Shown: positions 5,752 through 8,734 of the stretch, piece after piece | Numbering within the stretch: the stretch's first letter is position 1 | How the letters are laid out: every line of letters starts with the position of its first letter | Assembly (NCBI GenBank): GCA_937898535.1 | Contig: CALDKP010000181.1 | Coordinates: 1-8,734 of the forward strand | Source of the DNA: an uncultured Sphingomonadales bacterium | Lineage (GTDB): Bacteria > Pseudomonadota > Alphaproteobacteria > Sphingomonadales > Sphingomonadaceae | Direction: 5' to 3' | DNA length: 8,734 nucleotides | Notes under the pieces: model-generated | Databases searched by the model: none | What the model was told of the DNA's origin: nothing | What the model saw: only the letters and a program-made list of their open reading frames with translations | Program-made: the position numbers and the translations under genes

Positions 5752-7436
5752 CTTTGGGCAACATCCCAATTTGGCGCGACGTAAAATGGCGCGTTAGACG
5801 GTGCGAGCATGGGTTTCCCAAGGATATGATCGGCTCCCTTTTCACCGATCATGATCGTCGGCGCATTCAGGTTGCCCGTGGTGATGGACGGCATCACGCC
5901 GCTGTCGACGACGCGGAGCCCTTGGACACCGATGACACGCAATTCGGGGTCCACCACGGCCATCGGGTCACGCGGACTTCCCATTTTGCATGTGCAACTG
6001 GGGTGGAGCGCGCTTTCGACATGTTCAGCAATGAAGGCGTCAATCTGATCATCGGTGACGCAGTCCGCGCCGGGTTGAATTTCACGTCCGCGATACGGGG
6101 CGAAAGCCGCTTGCTGGAAAATCTCCCGCGTCAGCCGGACGCAGGCCCGCATGTCCACCCAATCGTCGGGATGGCTCATATAGTTGAACAAGATTTTTGG
6201 CTTGTCGTGCGGGTCGGCACTTTTGAGTGTCACCGTGCCCCGGCTTTTTGAACGCATCGGGCCGACATGCGCCTGAAAACCATGTTCTGTTGCAAGGGAC
6301 GACCCGTCGTAATTGATCGCCATAGGGAAGAAATGATATTGGATGTCCGGATATTTTATGCCCGCGCGGCTGCGGATGAAGCCGCAGCTTTCAAACTGGT
6401 TTGACGCACCCGTTCCCGACCGACCGAATAGCCATTGTGCACCGACCATGGCTTTGCCGAGAAGATTTGCCTTGCCGTACAGGGTGATCGGTTGGGTGCA
6501 GGCCATCTGGAAATAGAATTCGAGATGATCCTGCAGATTTGCGCCAACACCGGGGCGGTCTGCGCGCACTGTAATGCCGTGGCGTTGCAACTCTTCTGCG
6601 GGGCCGATGCCGGAAAGCTTAAGCAGCTGGACCGAATTGATCGGCCCGCCTGAAAGGATGACCTCGCGTGCGGCGCGCAGCTGATGCATTTTGCCCGCTT
6701 GTTCATATTCAATGCCCACAGCGCGCGTGCCTTCGAACATTATGCGGGTCGCCAGCGCATGTTCGATAACGTGCAGATTGGACCGTTTGCGGGCTTCATA
6801 AAGATAAGCCTTGGCCGCCGAACAGCGCGTTCCGTTCCGCACGGTCATGTCCATCCGGCCAAAGCCTTCTTGGGCATAGCCATTATAGTCTTCGGTCAGG
6901 CTATAGCCTGCCTGTTGCGCGGCATCGAGCCATGCCTGATGCAATGGGTTGTCGAGCGGGCCATAGCTGGTCGACAGCGGGCCATCTCCGCCCCGATATT
7001 CGTTGCCGCCTTCGTCGCGGCCTTCGGCGCGTTTGAAATAAGGCAGCACATCGGCATAGCCCCAGCCGGTGGCGCCTTCATCTTCTTTCCAACGTTCAAA
7101 ATCGAGCGCATTGCCACGAACATAGACAAGCCCATTGATCGACGAAGATCCGCCCAAACCCTTGCCGCGCGGGCAGTTCAGGCGGCGTCCATTCAGATGC
7201 GGTTCCGGTTCACTTTCATAGCCCCAGTTCCACCGCTTTGTGTTCATGGGGTAGGCGAGCGCGGCGGGCATCTGAATAAAGATCGACCGGTCACTGCCGC
7301 CAAATTCAAGCAACACGACCTTATGTTTGCCATCGGCGCTCAGCCGGTCCGCCAGCACGCACCCAGCCGAGCCTGCGCCGACGATGATATAGTCTGCGGC
7401 CTCAATAGGGGGCATCGATTGGTTCCATCGCGACAT
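5748..7436 (-). CDS. betA: Choline dehydrogenase (BetA-like GMC flavoprotein)
   Basis: A 562-residue GMC-family oxidoreductase that would oxidise choline to betaine aldehyde, passing electrons to the respiratory chain at the membrane. The FAD motif is DYIIVGAGSAGCVLADRL (G20, G22, G25). GMC signature 1 is RGKGLGGSSSINGLVYVRG (90-108) and signature 2 is SGGPINSVQLLKLSGIGP (262-279). The active-site His is in LHPSCTCKMG (His478), and TGNLNAPT (520-527) carries the partner Asn. The stretches MPAALAYPM, WNWGYESEPEPHLNGRRL and the C-terminal tail FYVAPNW match BetA more than other GMC alcohol dehydrogenases, but the substrate is inferred. LLEFGGSD has Phe where Ala is usual. The ATG at 7436 has AAAGAG upstream; a second in-frame ATG at 7415 is also possible. 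The start lies inside the preceding aldehyde dehydrogenase gene and the stop overlaps the next gene (ATGA), so all three are probably co-translated. Confidence 0.88.
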   Translation of the reverse strand: MSRWNQSMPPIEAADYIIVGAGSAGCVLADRLSADGKHKVVLLEFGGSDRSIFIQMPAALAYPMNTKRWNWGYESEPEPHLNGRRLNCPRGKGLGGSSSINGLVYVRGNALDFERWKEDEGATGWGYADVLPYFKRAEGRDEGGNEYRGGDGPLSTSYGPLDNPLHQAWLDAAQQAGYSLTEDYNGYAQEGFGRMDMTVRNGTRCSAAKAYLYEARKRSNLHVIEHALATRIMFEGTRAVGIEYEQAGKMHQLRAAREVILSGGPINSVQLLKLSGIGPAEELQRHGITVRADRPGVGANLQDHLEFYFQMACTQPITLYGKANLLGKAMVGAQWLFGRSGTGASNQFESCGFIRSRAGIKYPDIQYHFFPMAINYDGSSLATEHGFQAHVGPMRSKSRGTVTLKSADPHDKPKILFNYMSHPDDWVDMRACVRLTREIFQQAAFAPYRGREIQPGADCVTDDQIDAFIAEHVESALHPSCTCKMGSPRDPMAVVDPELRVIGVQGLRVVDSGVMPSITTGNLNAPTIMIGEKGADHILGKPMLAPSNAPFYVAPNWDVAQR

Positions 7437-8734
7437 AGACGCTCTTTAGCTGGGTATAATGTTCAATCGCTGCCTTGCCGTTTTCGCGACCCAGGCCGGA
7501 TTGTTTATTGCCGCCAAATGGCATTTCAATGGGCGTGATGTTGTATGTGTTGATCCAGCAGGTACCAGCCTCCAACGCCGCGATTACGCGGTGGGCGCGG
7601 GTCAGGTTGTTGGTGAAAATACCTGCGGCGAGGCCGAAGCTGGTGTTGTTTGCCCGCGCGACAACCTCTGCTTCATCCTCGAAATCAAGCACCGCCATGA
7701 CGGGACCGAAAATCTCTTCACGGACAATGGCCATATCGTCGGTGCAGCCGGTGAAGATGGTCGGTTCAACAAATGCCCCCATTGCCAAATCGCCGGTCGT
7801 CACACGCTTCCCGCCGGTCAGCAAATTGGCGCCTTGTTGTTGGCCAAGCGCGATATAGCCCAGCACCTTTTCCATATGCGCTGGTGAAATCAGCGCGCCC
7901 ATCTGCGTCGCCGGATCGAGCGGATCGCCAATCACCATCGCCTCGGTGCGCGCCTTCAATTTTGCAAGAAACGCATCACGGACATTTTTGTGGACAAAGA
8001 CGCGCGTGCCGTTGGTGCAAACTTCACCCGCCGAATAGAAATTGGCGAGCAACGCGCCTGAGACGGCTTCATCCAAATCCGCATCTTCGAACACGATCAG
8101 CGCGGATTTTCCGCCCAGTTCAAAGGTGACATATTTCAGCGTGCCTGCCGCATCGACCATAACCTTTTTACCAGTACCAACTTCGCCCGTCAGCGATACC
8201 TTGGCGATATCGGGATGCAGGCTGAGCAACCGGCCTGTATCAGCCTTGCCTTGCACGACCTGAAACAACCCATCGGGAAGGCCAGCATCACGATAGGTCT
8301 TTTCTAGCTCAATCGCCGTTAGCGGCGTCAGCTCGGCTGGCTTGAAGATCATCGCGTTGCCGCAGGCCAGCGCAGGGGCGGATTTCCAGCAGGCAATCTG
8401 GATGGGATAGTTCCAGGCGCCAATGCCCGCGACGACGCCCAAAGGCTCCCGCCTCGAATAGCCAAAGGCGCCGCTGCCGAGATCATGATGTTCGCCGGCG
8501 ATGGTGCGGGCGAGATGTTCGGCGGTGCGGGGCGAGGCTTCGACGGAGACGACGCGGAGGGTGGGTTCGGTGCCGAGCAGCGGGGCGGACATGAGGCCGA
8601 TGTTGGCGCCGATGTCGAAGGCCCAGGTGTTGGGGCGGAGGGCGGATTGGAGGAGGCGGAGATTTTCGTGTTCGAAGATGCCTTCGAGCATCGCGAGCTC
8701 GAAGATCAACGAGCCCGTCGGGAAATGGATCTGT
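7402..8734 (-). CDS. betB: Betaine aldehyde dehydrogenase (BetB-like), N-terminus replaced by an FkbM fragment; open at right edge
   Basis: The frame is open to the right edge; residue numbers here count from a TTG at 8709, which is only the first possible start inside the window. From about residue 73 it is an aldehyde dehydrogenase of the BetB type, which oxidises betaine aldehyde to glycine betaine with NAD(P)+. Visible are REPLGVVAGIGAWNYP with Asn100, IFKPAELTP (Lys123), LTGEVGTGKKV, catalytic Glu197 in FELGGKS, catalytic Cys231 in VCTNGTRVFV (a BetB hallmark) and REEIFGPV. About 130 N-terminal residues present in normal BetB (about 490 residues) are missing; methyltransferase sequence stands in their place, so the protein as read is unlikely to be a normal enzyme. 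It is the first visible gene of the BetB-BetA-flavoenzyme operon, and its 3' end overlaps the betA-like start by 35 nt (or 14 nt if the later ATG is used). No BetI repressor gene is visible. Confidence 0.85.
   Translation of the reverse strand, partial: QIHFPTGSLIFELAMLEGIFEHENLRLLQSALRPNTWAFDIGANIGLMSAPLLGTEPTLRVVSVEASPRTAEHLARTIAGEHHDLGSGAFGYSRREPLGVVAGIGAWNYPIQIACWKSAPALACGNAMIFKPAELTPLTAIELEKTYRDAGLPDGLFQVVQGKADTGRLLSLHPDIAKVSLTGEVGTGKKVMVDAAGTLKYVTFELGGKSALIVFEDADLDEAVSGALLANFYSAGEVCTNGTRVFVHKNVRDAFLAKLKARTEAMVIGDPLDPATQMGALISPAHMEKVLGYIALGQQQGANLLTGGKRVTTGDLAMGAFVEPTIFTGCTDDMAIVREEIFGPVMAVLDFEDEAEVVARANNTSFGLAAGIFTNNLTRAHRVIAALEAGTCWINTYNITPIEMPFGGNKQSGLGRENGKAAIEHYTQLKSVYVAMEPIDAPY
8491..8508 (-). 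other. Chimeric join between FkbM and aldehyde dehydrogenase sequence
   Basis: The residues ARTIAGE mark the switch. ASPRTAEHLART is typical methyltransferase sequence; GEHHDLGSGAFGYSRREPLG is typical BetB sequence. TIAG could belong to either parent, so a short shared sequence of about 10 bp may have guided the join. The exact breakpoint cannot be fixed from one sequence. Confidence 0.7.
8494..8734 (-). CDS. FkbM-family methyltransferase fragment, fused in frame to the aldehyde dehydrogenase
   Basis: The minus-strand frame entering from the right edge reads QIHFPTGSLIFELAMLEG and continues to WAFDIGANIGLMSAPLLG and RVVSVEASPRTAEHLARTIAG. DIGANIG is motif I of a SAM-dependent methyltransferase, and VSVEASP carries the acidic residue that binds the SAM ribose. 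The combination with 'LxEGIFE...NL' upstream is typical of FkbM-type O-methyltransferases. The rest of the methyltransferase domain is absent because the frame switches to aldehyde dehydrogenase sequence. The codons are strongly C-ending: 59 of the 68 codons for residues 2-69 end in G or C, and 10 of 11 Leu codons are CTC. After the join, GC-ending codons drop to 36 of 48 and TTG, AGG and CGG appear. GC over 8501-8734 is 152/234 (65%) by hand count. This points to a different source from the rest of the window. Confidence 0.75.

Noticed and set aside
4924..5784. Several 130-150-codon plus-strand frames opposite the FAD oxidoreductase
   Set aside because: They overlap one another in different frames and lie antisense to a gene with clear FAD-binding motifs, so they are shadows.
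6684..7538. A 284-codon open frame on the plus strand opposite the betA-like gene
   Set aside because: It lies wholly antisense to a gene with unmistakable GMC motifs, its translation has no recognisable domain and is rich in Ala/Arg/His, and no ribosome binding site was seen. It is the usual shadow frame of a GC-biased gene.
7402..8734. Interpretation of the fusion as a novel bifunctional methyltransferase-dehydrogenase
   Set aside because: Both parts are incomplete: the methyltransferase stops after its SAM-binding first part and the dehydrogenase lacks about 130 N-terminal residues. Together with the codon-usage break at the window edge, this fits a chimera better than a designed fusion.
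1..8734. CRISPR arrays, tRNAs, transposases, defence genes
   Set aside because: I looked on both strands and found no regularly spaced repeats, cloverleaf-like sequence, transposase motif or terminal inverted repeat pair. All long coding regions are metabolic, transport or sensory.

Overview
The window looks like chromosomal sequence from an alphaproteobacterium, most likely a sphingomonad. This is an inference from the gene families, their close packing and a coding GC content in the high fifties in the stretches I counted; there is no rRNA or other marker gene. No tRNA, rRNA, CRISPR array, insertion sequence or phage gene is visible. Six main open reading frames plus two edge fragments fill almost all of it.

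Left block (1-2716, all minus strand). In transcription order: an orphan membrane histidine kinase (2716-1316) with about seven N-terminal membrane segments; an uncharacterised CrtC/AttH-like protein of the DUF7064/DUF7065 type (1230-136) with a strong Shine-Dalgarno; and, overlapping its stop by 8 nt, the first 47 codons of an aminoglycoside/choline-kinase-fold phosphotransferase that runs off the left edge. The membrane half of the kinase is strikingly AT-rich (137/360 = 38% GC by hand count over 2341-2700) compared with its surroundings.

Centre (2717-4390). A 309-bp divergent intergenic region holds candidate promoters in both directions and inverted repeats. A plus-strand POT/PTR-type proton-coupled peptide transporter follows, starting at TTG. 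It has the N-terminal POT signatures but lacks the usual TM10 glutamate. It converges on the next operon so tightly that the two TAA stop codons share the tetranucleotide TTAA.

Right block (4387-8734, all minus strand). This is a tightly coupled oxidative operon in the order betaine aldehyde dehydrogenase (BetB-like), choline dehydrogenase (BetA-like GMC flavoprotein), then a PF12831-type FAD-dependent oxidoreductase, with overlapping genes. BetA and BetB would oxidise choline through betaine aldehyde to glycine betaine. The third flavoenzyme has no assigned role and is not part of the classical bet operon.

The most unusual thing here is at the right edge. The BetB-like frame has lost its N-terminal third and is joined in frame, near 8494-8505, to the SAM-binding first part of an FkbM-family methyltransferase, with a visible change in codon usage across the join. 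The simplest explanation is a chimeric join at the end of an assembled contig; a genuine recombination fusion is the alternative. I do not see a convincing new defence or mobile system. The best biological leads are the coupled DUF7064/phosphotransferase pair, the extra flavoenzyme in the bet-like operon, and the compositionally foreign orphan kinase.
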